From CAWCHZ01 sp963795555 (GTDB taxonomy: Bacteria > Actinomycetota > Thermoleophilia > Solirubrobacterales > Solirubrobacteraceae): 64,000 bases of DNA. The notes beneath the pieces are model-generated. The model worked only from the letters and a program-made list of their open reading frames with translations, had not been told where the DNA came from and made no database searches. The stretch lies in assembly GCA_963795555.1 (NCBI GenBank), contig CAWCHZ010000002.1:1302001-1366000 (forward strand). Reading direction: 5' to 3'. A program made the translations under genes and the position numbers. Below, one piece after another: positions 25,427-32,933 of this stretch. How positions within the stretch are numbered: the stretch's first letter is position 1; each line of letters starts with the position of its first letter.

Positions 25427-25432
25427 TACGAT
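25427..25432 (+). promoter_or_regulatory. Extended -10 of a leaderless marR transcript
   Basis: TGCTACGAT (extended -10) ends 9 bases before the marR ATG and no ribosome binding site is present, so the transcript is probably leaderless. GATGATC occurs twice nearby (about 25394 and 25430) and could be part of the MarR operator shared with the exporter. Confidence 0.4.
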
Positions 25433-25441
25433 GATCAACTC

Positions 25442-25894
25442 ATGGAGGTCGATTGCAGTCCGGGGTCGATGGTCCTCCTCACGCGCCTGGCGAAGGTGGT
25501 CTATCGCCGCAGCAGTGAGCAGCTGCTGGGCATGCGCCTGCGTCATTTCGTGACGCTGAGCTATCTGCGCGATCACGCGCCAGCCTCACAGCAGGAGCTT
25601 GGCGAAGCACTCTGCGTGGACTCCAACAACCTCGTGCTGCTGCTCAACGAGCTGGAGGCGGGCAGGCTGGTGGAGCGCCGGCGCGATCCCCAGGATCGGC
25701 GCCGCCACATCGTCGAGCTGACCGCAGCCGGACGCCGTGCGCTGGCGCGGGCCGAGCAGGCCCAGGAGAGCATCGAGGAGGAGGTCCTCGCGACGCTCAG
25801 CGCGCACGAGCGCACGCTGCTGCGTCAGCTGCTCACACGGGCGCTGGAGCGCGAGCTGCCGGACGTCGCCGCGCCGCTGGCGACGTCCGCCTGA
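25442..25894 (+). CDS. MarR-family transcriptional regulator
   Basis: 150-aa MarR protein: winged helix with QQELGEALCVDSNNLVLLLNELEAGRLVERRRDPQDRRRHIVELTAAG split over about 50-100, flanked by dimerisation helices. The beta-wing DPQDRRRHIVELT is diagnostic. Divergent from the DHA2 exporter and probably its repressor, released by the pump substrates. Confidence 0.92.
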   Translation: MEVDCSPGSMVLLTRLAKVVYRRSSEQLLGMRLRHFVTLSYLRDHAPASQQELGEALCVDSNNLVLLLNELEAGRLVERRRDPQDRRRHIVELTAAGRRALARAEQAQESIEEEVLATLSAHERTLLRQLLTRALERELPDVAAPLATSA

Positions 25895-25991
25895 GCCGCC
25901 CCGCCTCCAGCGCGACCAAGGCCCAACGACCAGCTCGTCATGCGATGGGGCCGCCCGTGCCGGCGATTCCGGTTACAACTGTCGCTGCTGC

Positions 25992-26257
25992 TCAGCGCTC
26001 AGCGCGGTCGTCTTCGATTGCCGCGCTCGCGCTCATCTCCCCCGTGACGGGAAAGCGTCGCAAGGGTCGTGAGCGCGGACGGGCCGCGGCGATGTCACTG
26101 GCTCCAAGCAAGCGGCGAATGCGGCCCTGAGGAACTGGGGTCAGCAGCGCCACCGACTCGCCGTGATGCGTGAGCTCGATCGTCTCCCCGCCCTCACGTG
26201 GCGAATCGTGGTCGTGAGGCTGTTGCGCAGCTCGCGGATGCCGATGCGGGTAGTCAT
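25992..26257 (-). pseudogene. Phd/YefM-type antitoxin broken by a one-base frameshift
   Basis: From ATG 26257 the minus strand reads MTTRIGIRELRNSLTTTIRH, the start of a Phd-type antitoxin. It continues to HVRAG and then leaves frame; the next frame carries GGETIELTHHGESVALLTPV and runs to a stop at 25992. Joining the frames needs one extra G in a run of four at about 26196. No PIN or RelE toxin frame is visible downstream. Either a real pseudogene from a lost toxin-antitoxin pair or a sequencing error in a G-run. The 97 bases between marR and this feature show nothing else. Confidence 0.7.
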
Positions 26258-26313
26258 TGTGGGCTACATGATCGTACAATGCGGCAGCGCCACGCCGCGC
26301 CCGTGGCAGTACT

Positions 26314-26964
26314 TCAGCAGGCCGGCGTCGGCGTTGGCGGCGTCGTCACCTGGGTGAGGACGGTGTAGCGAGCGATGCTGTGTAGGGTGCGGCGCCTGTC
26401 GCGGATCCACTGATCCTCGCGAACGATGAGATCGGTCTGCGGATCGACGTAGTTCAGCTCGCGAAACCCGCGCTCGGTGCCCTGCAGCAGGATGACGTGC
26501 CGACGGTGCGCGATGATCCGCAAGCGCTCGCTGGGACCGAAGGTGATCGCCGGCATCCCCGCAAGGTGCGTCACGTTGCTCTGGGCCCAGCAGCCGAGCC
26601 CATTGGCGGTGAGGTGGTCGCCAGTAGCATCGGTCAGGAAGGAGAGAGTCGGACGCCCGTTGGCGGACACCTGCCCGAAGATCCGCACGAGGCTGCCGTT
26701 CGACAGATCGAACTCGTCGTTGAGCTGCCCCCGCGGGCCGCAGCCCTCCGGTGTGAAGTCGAATCCGACCGGGCTGGCCGGGCAGTAGTAGACCCCAGTC
26801 CGGGTCTCGTGGACTGCCACGACGCGCGCCGAGGCAGCGAAGATCGCGTTGACCAGCCTCTGCGCCGCCGGCGTCGCATGGTAGGCCTGAGCGGCGGGCA
26901 CGACCGTCAGGCACGCGAGGAGAAGCCCGGCGAATAGTGTGAAATTCCTAATCGTTGATCTCAT
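26314..26964 (-). CDS. Small secreted protein of unknown function
   Basis: 216 aa starting at ATG 26964, with a clear signal peptide (MRSTIRNFTLFAGLLLACL, cleaved around AQA-YHA, residue 27). The mature part has four Cys (in YYCPAS, EGCGPRG, LGCWAQS and the C-terminus) and no domain I recognise. The last ten residues are Thr/Pro-rich. Upstream in-frame sequence belongs to a repeat array rather than coding DNA. It follows the pao operon on the same strand but seems to have its own regulatory region. Confidence 0.72.
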   Translation of the reverse strand: MRSTIRNFTLFAGLLLACLTVVPAAQAYHATPAAQRLVNAIFAASARVVAVHETRTGVYYCPASPVGFDFTPEGCGPRGQLNDEFDLSNGSLVRIFGQVSANGRPTLSFLTDATGDHLTANGLGCWAQSNVTHLAGMPAITFGPSERLRIIAHRRHVILLQGTERGFRELNYVDPQTDLIVREDQWIRDRRRTLHSIARYTVLTQVTTPPTPTPAC

Positions 26965-26980
26965 TGGCGGGCGCAGTGTA

Positions 26981-27064
26981 TGACAGATGCTCAAGAGATG
27001 CCTGACAGATGACCAAGGCGTGGCTGACAGACCTGGACAAGACGACCCAAGTTGAGCTGACAGA
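26981..27064 (-). promoter_or_regulatory. 11-bp-phased CTGTCA direct-repeat array
   Basis: TGACAGA (TCTGTCA on the gene strand) occurs at 26981, 27003, 27025 and 27058, spacings 22, 22 and 33. On the minus strand this is CTGTCAK with further degenerate 7-mers in the intervening 11-bp steps, the 7+4 layout known for PhoB-family response-regulator boxes. It lies 17 bases before the secreted-protein start. Confidence 0.5.
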
Positions 27065-27092
27065 ATGCGGCCCGGCCTGAGGCGGGCGTGTG

Positions 27093-29201
27093 TCAGCCAC
27101 ATCGCCCGAGCGCGGCGAGCAGGCGATCGGGCCGGATCGGCAGGTCGCGCACGCGGATGCCGGTGGCGTGGTGGACGGCGTTGGCGATCGCCGCCGCCGT
27201 GCCGACGATCCCGATCTCCCCAATCCCCTTGATGCCGAGCGGGTTCAGCGCCGAGTCCTCCTCGTCGATCCAGGTCGCCTCGATCTCGCGCACGTCAGCG
27301 CAGACGGCCACGTGGTACTGCGCCAGGTCGTGGTTGAGGAAGTCGCCGAACTCGCGGTCGATCACGCTCTCCTCCAGCAGCGCCATCCCCAGGCCCATCG
27401 TCATGCCACCGATCAGCTGGGAGCGCGCGGTGCGCGGGTTGACGATGCGGCCCGCCGCGAATACGCCCAGCAGTCGGCGCACGACCACCTCGCCCGTGTC
27501 GACGTCCGCCTGCACCTCCGCGAACTGGGCGCCGAAGGCGTGGCGGGAGAGCTCGGCGCGCTCCTCGAGGTCCTTGGCGATGTCGGCCTCGACCTCGATC
27601 CCGTCAGGTCCCGGCTCACCGTCCTGCGCGGCCAGTGCGGCGCGCAGCGCGTCGCAGGCCTTGACCACCGCCGAGCCCCAAGACGCCGTTCCGGAGGAGC
27701 CGCCCGCGACGAACGCGCGCGGCAGCGCGCTGTCACCGATCTCCAGCCGCACGCGCCGCGGATCCACGGCAAGCGCATCGGCCGCGATCTGGGTCAGCGC
27801 CGTGCGCGCCCCGGTCCCGATGTCGGCGGCGCCGATCTGGACCGTGTAGCGACCGTCGGCCTCGGCGCGCGCCCGCGCCCTGGCGGCCAGCAGGACGGCG
27901 GGATAGGTCGAGGCGGCGACGCCGCTGCCGACCAGCAGTCGGCCCTCGCGACGCAGCCCCGGCGTTGGGTCCCGTTGTGCCCAACCGAAGCGCGCGGCGC
28001 CCTCGCGCAGGCAGGCGACCAGGTTGCGCGAGCTGAACGGGATGCCCCGTTCGGGGTCGACGTCGGGCTCGTTGTGGATCCGCAGCTCGATCGGGTCGAT
28101 GCCGCTGGCGATCGCCAGCTCATCGATCGCCGACTCCAGCGCGAACATGCCGGGGCACTCTCCGGGCGCGCGCATCCAGGAGGGCGTCGGCACATCGAGG
28201 CGCACGAGCCGGTGGCTGGTGCGCCGGTTGGGCGCCGCGTACATCATCCGCGTCGCCACCGCCGTCTGCTCGCCGAACTCGTGCACGGTCGAGGTCTGCT
28301 CGACGACGTCGTGGGCGATCGCGACCAGCCGACCATCGCGCTCGGCGCCAAGGCTCAGGCGCTGGATCGTCGGCGTGCGGTAGCCGGTGATCGCGAACAT
28401 CTGCTGGCGCGTCACGGCGAGCTTGACCGGTCGCCCGACGAGGCGCGCGGCGAGCGCGGCGAGGATCACGCTGGGGCGCGGCGTGCCCTTGGAGCCAAAG
28501 CCGCCACCGACGTGCGGGGAGATCACGCGCACGCGCTCGGGCTCGATCCCGAGCACCTCCGCCACCGTGTCACGCGTCAGCGGCGCGCCCTGATTGGAGT
28601 CATGCAAGGTCAGCTCCTCGCCCTGCCAGACCGCCAGCGTCGCGTGGGGCTCGAGCGCGTTGTTGTGGACGGCGGGCGTCGTGTAGGTCTGCACCAGGCG
28701 AATGGGGGCGTTTGCGAGCGCGGCGTCGACGTCGCCGTGCTGGGTGTCCGCGGGGATGCGCGGGTTGACGTGATCGGGGCGGTAGCGACCGGGATGATCG
28801 GCGCGCAGCTGGACGTCGTGGGGCCGCTGCTCGTAATCGATGCGCACCAGCTCGGCTGCCTCGCGCGCGCTCTCCAGCGTCTCGGCGATGACGAGCGCCA
28901 CGACCTGGCCGCGGTAGGCGACCCGCGCGGACTGCAGCACGGCGAGCTCCGCGTTGTCGACGCGCTGCAGGCGCGGCGCGTTCTCATGCCAGACCGCGGC
29001 GATCGTCTCGGGATGCTCGAGCGCAGCGGTGACATCCACGCGACGGATCTCACCGCTGGCGATCTGCGCGCCGACGATCCACGCACAGGCCAGATCGTCA
29101 TGGCGCTGCTCGTAGGCGTACAGCGCACCACCGGTCAGCTTCTCGGCCGCTTCCACCCGCGCCAGCGGCGCGCCCACCGCTGCCGTCAGCGCCTCGGCCA
29201 T
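27093..29201 (-). CDS. Molybdenum-binding subunit, xanthine/aldehyde oxidase family (PaoC-like)
   Basis: 702-aa molybdopterin-binding subunit. Visible: EKLTGGALYAYE at the N-terminus, HVGGGFGSKG, ALEPHATLAVW, GTGARTALTQIA, and the catalytic Glu in KGIGEIGIVG near the C-terminus. It oxidises a carbonyl or N-heterocycle by hydroxylation with water. Together with the PaoB-type FAD subunit it fits the PaoABC/YagTSR aldehyde-oxidase branch. ATG 29201 has GGAGGG 6 bases upstream and overlaps the relay mini-ORF stop. Last gene of the pao operon. Confidence 0.9.
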   Translation of the reverse strand: MAEALTAAVGAPLARVEAAEKLTGGALYAYEQRHDDLACAWIVGAQIASGEIRRVDVTAALEHPETIAAVWHENAPRLQRVDNAELAVLQSARVAYRGQVVALVIAETLESAREAAELVRIDYEQRPHDVQLRADHPGRYRPDHVNPRIPADTQHGDVDAALANAPIRLVQTYTTPAVHNNALEPHATLAVWQGEELTLHDSNQGAPLTRDTVAEVLGIEPERVRVISPHVGGGFGSKGTPRPSVILAALAARLVGRPVKLAVTRQQMFAITGYRTPTIQRLSLGAERDGRLVAIAHDVVEQTSTVHEFGEQTAVATRMMYAAPNRRTSHRLVRLDVPTPSWMRAPGECPGMFALESAIDELAIASGIDPIELRIHNEPDVDPERGIPFSSRNLVACLREGAARFGWAQRDPTPGLRREGRLLVGSGVAASTYPAVLLAARARARAEADGRYTVQIGAADIGTGARTALTQIAADALAVDPRRVRLEIGDSALPRAFVAGGSSGTASWGSAVVKACDALRAALAAQDGEPGPDGIEVEADIAKDLEERAELSRHAFGAQFAEVQADVDTGEVVVRRLLGVFAAGRIVNPRTARSQLIGGMTMGLGMALLEESVIDREFGDFLNHDLAQYHVAVCADVREIEATWIDEEDSALNPLGIKGIGEIGIVGTAAAIANAVHHATGIRVRDLPIRPDRLLAALGRCG

Positions 29202-29266
29202 CAGCCCGCCCTCCGCCGCGCCGAGCGGGCGCCCACTGCGCTCGCCAGCGCCTCGGCCGCGCTCAC
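29201..29266 (-). other. Relay mini-ORF, FAD subunit to Mo subunit
   Basis: GTG 29266 overlaps the FAD-subunit stop (GTGA); after 21 codons its TGA overlaps the Mo-subunit ATG (TGATG). The peptide begins MSAAEALASAVGA, strikingly like the Mo-subunit start MAEALTAAVGA. The DNA shares GGCCGAGGCGCTG at a 59-base offset, so this is a diverged copy of the start of the downstream gene. Confidence 0.6.
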
Positions 29267-30246
29267 GAGCAGAGCTCGACCAGCGTCCGTACGAGCAGAT
29301 TGCGCGCCAGAGCCACCTTGTAGCCGTTGTCGCGCAGCGGACAGGCCTGCTCGAGCTCTGCGTCAGCCGCGCGCACGAAGGCCTGCTCAGTGGCGGGCGC
29401 GCCGCGCAGCGCAGCCTCCGCCCGCTCGGCGCGCCAGGGGACAGGGGCAATTCCACCGAAGGCGATCCGGCAGTCGCGCAGCCGGCCATCCGCGAGATCC
29501 ACGGCCACGGCGACCGACGCGAGCGCGAACGCAAACGACGTCCGCTCGCGCGCCTTGCGATAACGCGAGCGCCGCGCCCACGGCAGCTCCGGCAACGCGA
29601 CGGTGGTGATCAGCTCGCCGGGCTCGAGCACCGTGTCGCGCTCCGGCGCGTCGCCGGGGAGCCGGTGCAAGCCCGGCATCGGCAGCGTGCGATCGCCGCC
29701 CGGCCCGCTGACATGGACGATCGCGCCGAGCGCCGTCAGCGCAACCGCCATGTCCGACGGATGGGTGGCCACGCAGGCGGCCGAGTGCCCGAGGATCGCG
29801 AGGTTGCGGTGCTCACCGTCGCGAGCGGGGCAGCCCGAGCGGGGGCGCCGCTTGTTGCAGGGCTTGGTGGAATCCTGGAAGTACGGGCAGCGTGTGCGCT
29901 GCAAGAGGTTGCCGGCAACAGTGGCCATGTTGCGCAGCTGCGGGGAGGCGCCCGCAAGCAGCGCCTCGGCGAGCACGGGATAGCGCTCGCGGACCGCCTG
30001 GTCGGCGGCGAGGTCGCCATTGCGCACGGCGCCGCCGATCAGCAGCCCGCCATCCGGCGCCGGCTCGATGCGGTCGTGCGGCAGCCGGCTGACATCGATC
30101 AGGTGCTCGGGGCGGACGACGCCGAGTCGCAGCAGGTCGACGAGGTTCGTGCCGCCACCGAGGTACATCGTCGCGTCGGGCGCGTTGGCGCAGGCGGCGA
30201 TCGCGGCGCCGGCGTCACTCGCGCGCTCGTAGCTGAAGGGCCTCAT
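29263..30246 (-). CDS. FAD-binding subunit with [4Fe-4S] insert (PaoB/YagS-like)
   Basis: 327-aa FAD subunit of the xanthine oxidase family. FAD motifs YLGGGTNL (about 28-35) and ATVAGNLLQ (108-115). Cysteines 120, 130, 139 and 158 (RTRCPYF, PCNKR, SGC, AACVATHPSD) match the extra [4Fe-4S] cluster that marks the PaoB/YagS branch. It passes electrons between the 2Fe-2S subunit and acceptor. ATG 30246 overlaps the preceding mini-ORF stop (ATGA). Confidence 0.88.
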   Translation of the reverse strand: MRPFSYERASDAGAAIAACANAPDATMYLGGGTNLVDLLRLGVVRPEHLIDVSRLPHDRIEPAPDGGLLIGGAVRNGDLAADQAVRERYPVLAEALLAGASPQLRNMATVAGNLLQRTRCPYFQDSTKPCNKRRPRSGCPARDGEHRNLAILGHSAACVATHPSDMAVALTALGAIVHVSGPGGDRTLPMPGLHRLPGDAPERDTVLEPGELITTVALPELPWARRSRYRKARERTSFAFALASVAVAVDLADGRLRDCRIAFGGIAPVPWRAERAEAALRGAPATEQAFVRAADAELEQACPLRDNGYKVALARNLLVRTLVELCS

Positions 30247-30260
30247 GGCGTGGGGCTCAT
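30243..30260 (-). other. Relay mini-ORF, 2Fe-2S to FAD subunit
   Basis: ATG 30260 overlaps the 2Fe-2S-subunit stop (ATGA), encodes MSPTP, and its TGA overlaps the FAD-subunit ATG (ATGA). It fills the 10-base gap exactly. Confidence 0.45.
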
Positions 30261-30781
30261 CCCGCGACGTCCATGATCGCCGCGATGATGCCGGGGTAGG
30301 CGCCGCAGCGGCAGATGTTGCCGCTCATGCGCTCGCGCAGCTCGTGGGCGTCCAGCGGACCGGGCGCAGCACCCAGGTCGGCCGTCACTGCGCTGGGCCA
30401 GCCGGCCTGCAGCTCGGCGAGCATGCCGAGCGCCGAGCAGATCTGTCCGGGGGTGCAGTAGCCGCACTGGAAGCCGTCATGCTCGGCAAACGCGGTCTGC
30501 AACGGGTGCAGCGAGTCGCCGTCGGCCAGCCCCTCGATCGTCGTGACCTCGCAACCGTCCAGCGCCACCGCGAGCAGCAGGCAGGCGTTCACGCGGCGGC
30601 CATCGAGCAGCACCGTGCAGGCTCCGCACTGCCCGTGGTCGCAGCCCTTCTTGGCTCCGGTCAGTCCAAGCCGCTCGCGCAGCAGGTCCAGCAGCGAGGT
30701 GCGGGTGTCGACCTCGACATGGTGCGGCTCGCCGTTGACGTGCAAATCAACCGACATCCGCTGGGGGTCGCTCAGCGCCAT
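30257..30781 (-). CDS. 2Fe-2S subunit, xanthine/aldehyde oxidase family (PaoA-like)
   Basis: 174-aa iron-sulfur subunit with a plant-ferredoxin-type cluster (Cys47, 52, 55, 67 in GCDHGQCGACTVLLDG) and a helical second-cluster domain (CGYC at 106-109, CRC at 157-159). Unlike E. coli PaoA it has no Tat signal, so the complex is probably cytoplasmic. First gene of a three-gene operon in the order 2Fe-2S, FAD, Mo. ATG 30781; an ATG eight codons later is possible. Confidence 0.9.
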   Translation of the reverse strand: MALSDPQRMSVDLHVNGEPHHVEVDTRTSLLDLLRERLGLTGAKKGCDHGQCGACTVLLDGRRVNACLLLAVALDGCEVTTIEGLADGDSLHPLQTAFAEHDGFQCGYCTPGQICSALGMLAELQAGWPSAVTADLGAAPGPLDAHELRERMSGNICRCGAYPGIIAAIMDVAG

Positions 30782-30871
30782 GCGCGCCCTCTACCCTAGC
30801 GGCGGGCAGCCCACGCGCTATGAGCCATGCGCGCCCTCGACGCAGCGCATTTGACGCAGCGCATCGACGCG

Positions 30872-30901
30872 CCGGCTCCGGCAGTCACCTGCCGGAGCCG
30901 G
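30872..30901. terminator. 13-bp perfect hairpin
   Basis: CCGGCTCCGGCAG and its exact complement flank a TCAC loop. It lies in the 417-base region between the pao operon and the metal transporter operon, which otherwise holds a small duplication (ATGCGCGCCCTC at 30779 and 30826) and an FHA fragment. No T-run; could be a terminator or an RNA stem. Confidence 0.5.
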
Positions 30902-30939
30902 TCAGAGGGTGCCGATCGTTGCCTGTTGCTGATCGCTAG

Positions 30940-31113
30940 CGGCCAGGGGGCGCGATCCTGAGCGACGATCGCAGCCTCAACGGCGTCTTCGTCAACGGCC
31001 GCCGCGTCGACAGCGCGCTGCTGCGCGACGGCGATCGCATCGCGCTCGGCCGCGTACAGCTGCGCTACGTCGAGGTGATCGGGGCCGAGCACCCCAGGCC
31101 CCACGTCGCCTAG
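30940..31113 (+). pseudogene. FHA-domain remnant
   Basis: Between stops at 30937 and 31111 this frame lacks a usable start but reads SDDRSLNGVFVNGRRV, then LRDGDRIALGRVQLRYVEV. These are the conserved second half of a forkhead-associated (phosphothreonine-binding) domain. The N-terminal half with the usual GR and SRxHA motifs is missing. Probably the end of a gene truncated by deletion. Confidence 0.7.
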
Positions 31114-31198
31114 CTGTGCCAGCCATCCAGGACCTTCGATCGGCGGCGGTGCGCACGCTCGATCGGGCATGCCGTCCAGCCGCACTGTGGAACGAGCG

Positions 31199-32011
31199 TC
31201 ACGCAGAGGCGGTGCGCCGCAGGACGGCAACCAGCGCGTAGGCGCTCGCCGCGATGCCGATCGTCGCGCTGCTTGCGGGCAGCGCCGCCACGGCATAGCT
31301 GAGCGCCAGGCCACCCCACATCGCCGCCAGCGCGATGATCGCCGACAGAGCGATGCCCAATGCCGGGCGCGCCGTCAGCTGGTGGGCGGCGCCGGCTGGA
31401 GCCGCGATCAGCCCGAGCAGCAGCAGCGCGCCGACCGCCTGCGTGCTCTCGGCGGTGATCAGCGCCAGCGCGATCAGGAACAGCACGCCGAGCGCGCGCA
31501 CCGGTATGCCCCGGGCCGCCGCCACGTCAGGATCGAGCGAGGCGAGCAGCAGCGGACGGCGCGCGAGCAGCACCGCCACCAAGACAACCACGGCGATCGT
31601 CGCGGCAAGCCAAGCCTGGGCTGTGCTGAGGCCGAAGATCGAGCCAAACAGCGTGTTGGCCGTGATGACGCCGCTGCCACCGGCCGCACTCGTGCTCAGC
31701 AGGGCGAGGAAGAAGACGCCGAGCCCGAGGACCCAGGAGAAGACGATGCCGATCGTCACGTCGTCGGCCCGCGCGCGACCACCGAGCCCGGCCATCGTGC
31801 TGGCCAGCAGCACGGTCAACGCGAACAGGCCGACACGCTCGTCGAGGCCGATCGCCGCGGCGGCGATCGCACCGACGAAGGCCACGTGGGTCAGCGCGTC
31901 GCCCGCGAAGACCTGCGCGCGCAGCACCACGAACCAGCCGACCACGCCGCAAGCCAACGCGATGAACGTCCCGGCGAGGTAGGCGTTGCGGACGAACTCG
32001 TGGCCGAGCAT
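31199..32011 (-). CDS. znuB: Zinc/manganese-type ABC permease (second)
   Basis: 270-aa ABC-3 (ZnuB/MntB) family permease with about eight helices; VFAGDALTHVAFVGAIAAAAIG and GALLLLGLIAAPAGAAHQL are characteristic. ATG 32011 shares its A with the stop of the preceding permease (TGATG). Last gene of the znu-like operon. Two different permeases suggest a heterodimeric channel. Confidence 0.87.
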   Translation of the reverse strand: MLGHEFVRNAYLAGTFIALACGVVGWFVVLRAQVFAGDALTHVAFVGAIAAAAIGLDERVGLFALTVLLASTMAGLGGRARADDVTIGIVFSWVLGLGVFFLALLSTSAAGGSGVITANTLFGSIFGLSTAQAWLAATIAVVVLVAVLLARRPLLLASLDPDVAAARGIPVRALGVLFLIALALITAESTQAVGALLLLGLIAAPAGAAHQLTARPALGIALSAIIALAAMWGGLALSYAVAALPASSATIGIAASAYALVAVLRRTASA

Positions 32012-32910
32012 CAGGCGCGCCCGGCGCTGCGGACGAGCGCCCGCTCGGGCATCCGATGGACGCGCCAGCCGCGGATGGCCACGCGCGCCAGCCGCACGAG
32101 CAGATGCAATCCAAAACCGAATGTCGTGATGAAGAAGCCGACGGGATAGATCGAGAAGTAGGAGATCCCAAGGCCAAGCCACACGACGATCAGGGCGAAG
32201 ATCACGCTCAGCGCGAGGCTCGGCCCAGGGCGGGCGCTGATCAGCTGGGCCGTGGCGGCCGGCGCGACCAGCAGCGCGAACACCAGCAGCACGCCCGTGA
32301 TCTGGCTGGTGGCCGCCACCGCGAGCGCCAGCAGCAGCAGGAAGGCGACGTCGAGCGCGGCGACCGGGACGCCCTGCGCCGATGCGATCTGGCCGTCGAT
32401 CGTCGCGAGCAGCAGCGGTCGCCCGATCGCGACCAGGGCGAGCAGGACCACGCCGGCGATGATCGCCAGCACCAGCACCTGACTGCCGCTGACGCCCAGG
32501 AACGTGCCGAACAGCAGCGTCTCGAGCCCGCCGAGCACGCCGTGGTAGAGCGACAGGAAGAGAAAGCCGGCGGCCAGCCCGGTCGCCTGGACGGTGCCGA
32601 TCGCGGCTGACTCGCTGCGCTTACCGCGCTGGCCGCGCTGCGGTCCGATCGCCATCGCCGCCAGGGCGCATGCGAGGTAGTAGCCCAGGGCGGTCGGCAG
32701 CCCCGCCAGCGCCGCGCCGGCGGCGCCCGGGAAGGCCATCACCGAGAGTGTGTGCCCGAGGAAGGCCTGACGGCGCAGGACCATGTACCAGCCGACGACC
32801 GCCGCGAGCACGGCGACGATCGTGCCCGCCGCCAGCGCGTTGACCATGAACGGGAACGCGAGCAGCTGGCGAACGTCGTCGTAGAGGTTCCAGGACAGCG
32901 ACGGGCTCAC
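32011..32910 (-). CDS. znuB: Zinc/manganese-type ABC permease (first)
   Basis: 299-aa ABC-3 family permease: RRQAFLGHTLSVMAFPGAAGAALAG, LETLLFGTFLGVSG and VLLVFALLVAPAATAQLIS are family segments. A polar loop GPQRGQRGKRSES lies near residue 90. I place the start at GTG 32910 (MSPSLSWNLYDDV), which overlaps the mini-ORF stop; an in-frame ATG at 32955 inside the ATPase gene is the alternative. Confidence 0.85.
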   Translation of the reverse strand: MSPSLSWNLYDDVRQLLAFPFMVNALAAGTIVAVLAAVVGWYMVLRRQAFLGHTLSVMAFPGAAGAALAGLPTALGYYLACALAAMAIGPQRGQRGKRSESAAIGTVQATGLAAGFLFLSLYHGVLGGLETLLFGTFLGVSGSQVLVLAIIAGVVLLALVAIGRPLLLATIDGQIASAQGVPVAALDVAFLLLLALAVAATSQITGVLLVFALLVAPAATAQLISARPGPSLALSVIFALIVVWLGLGISYFSIYPVGFFITTFGFGLHLLVRLARVAIRGWRVHRMPERALVRSAGRA

Positions 32911-32933
32911 GGGCAGCACAGCGACGGGCTCAC
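32893..32933. repeat. 23-bp duplication of the permease start
   Basis: GTGAGCCCGTCGCTGT occurs at 32933 and 32910 (minus strand), 23 bases apart. The first copy overlaps the ATPase stop, the second is the true permease start. Confidence 0.85.
32907..32933 (-). other. Relay mini-ORF, znuC to permease
   Basis: GTG 32933 overlaps the ATPase stop (GTGA) and encodes MSPSLCCP; its TGA overlaps the permease GTG (GTGA). It is a frame-shifted copy of the permease start MSPSLSW. Confidence 0.5.

Noticed and set aside
27090..29609. Long plus-strand frame opposite the Mo subunit gene
   Set aside because: The minus strand has clear molybdopterin-subunit motifs; the plus frame has none and mirrors its codon bias.
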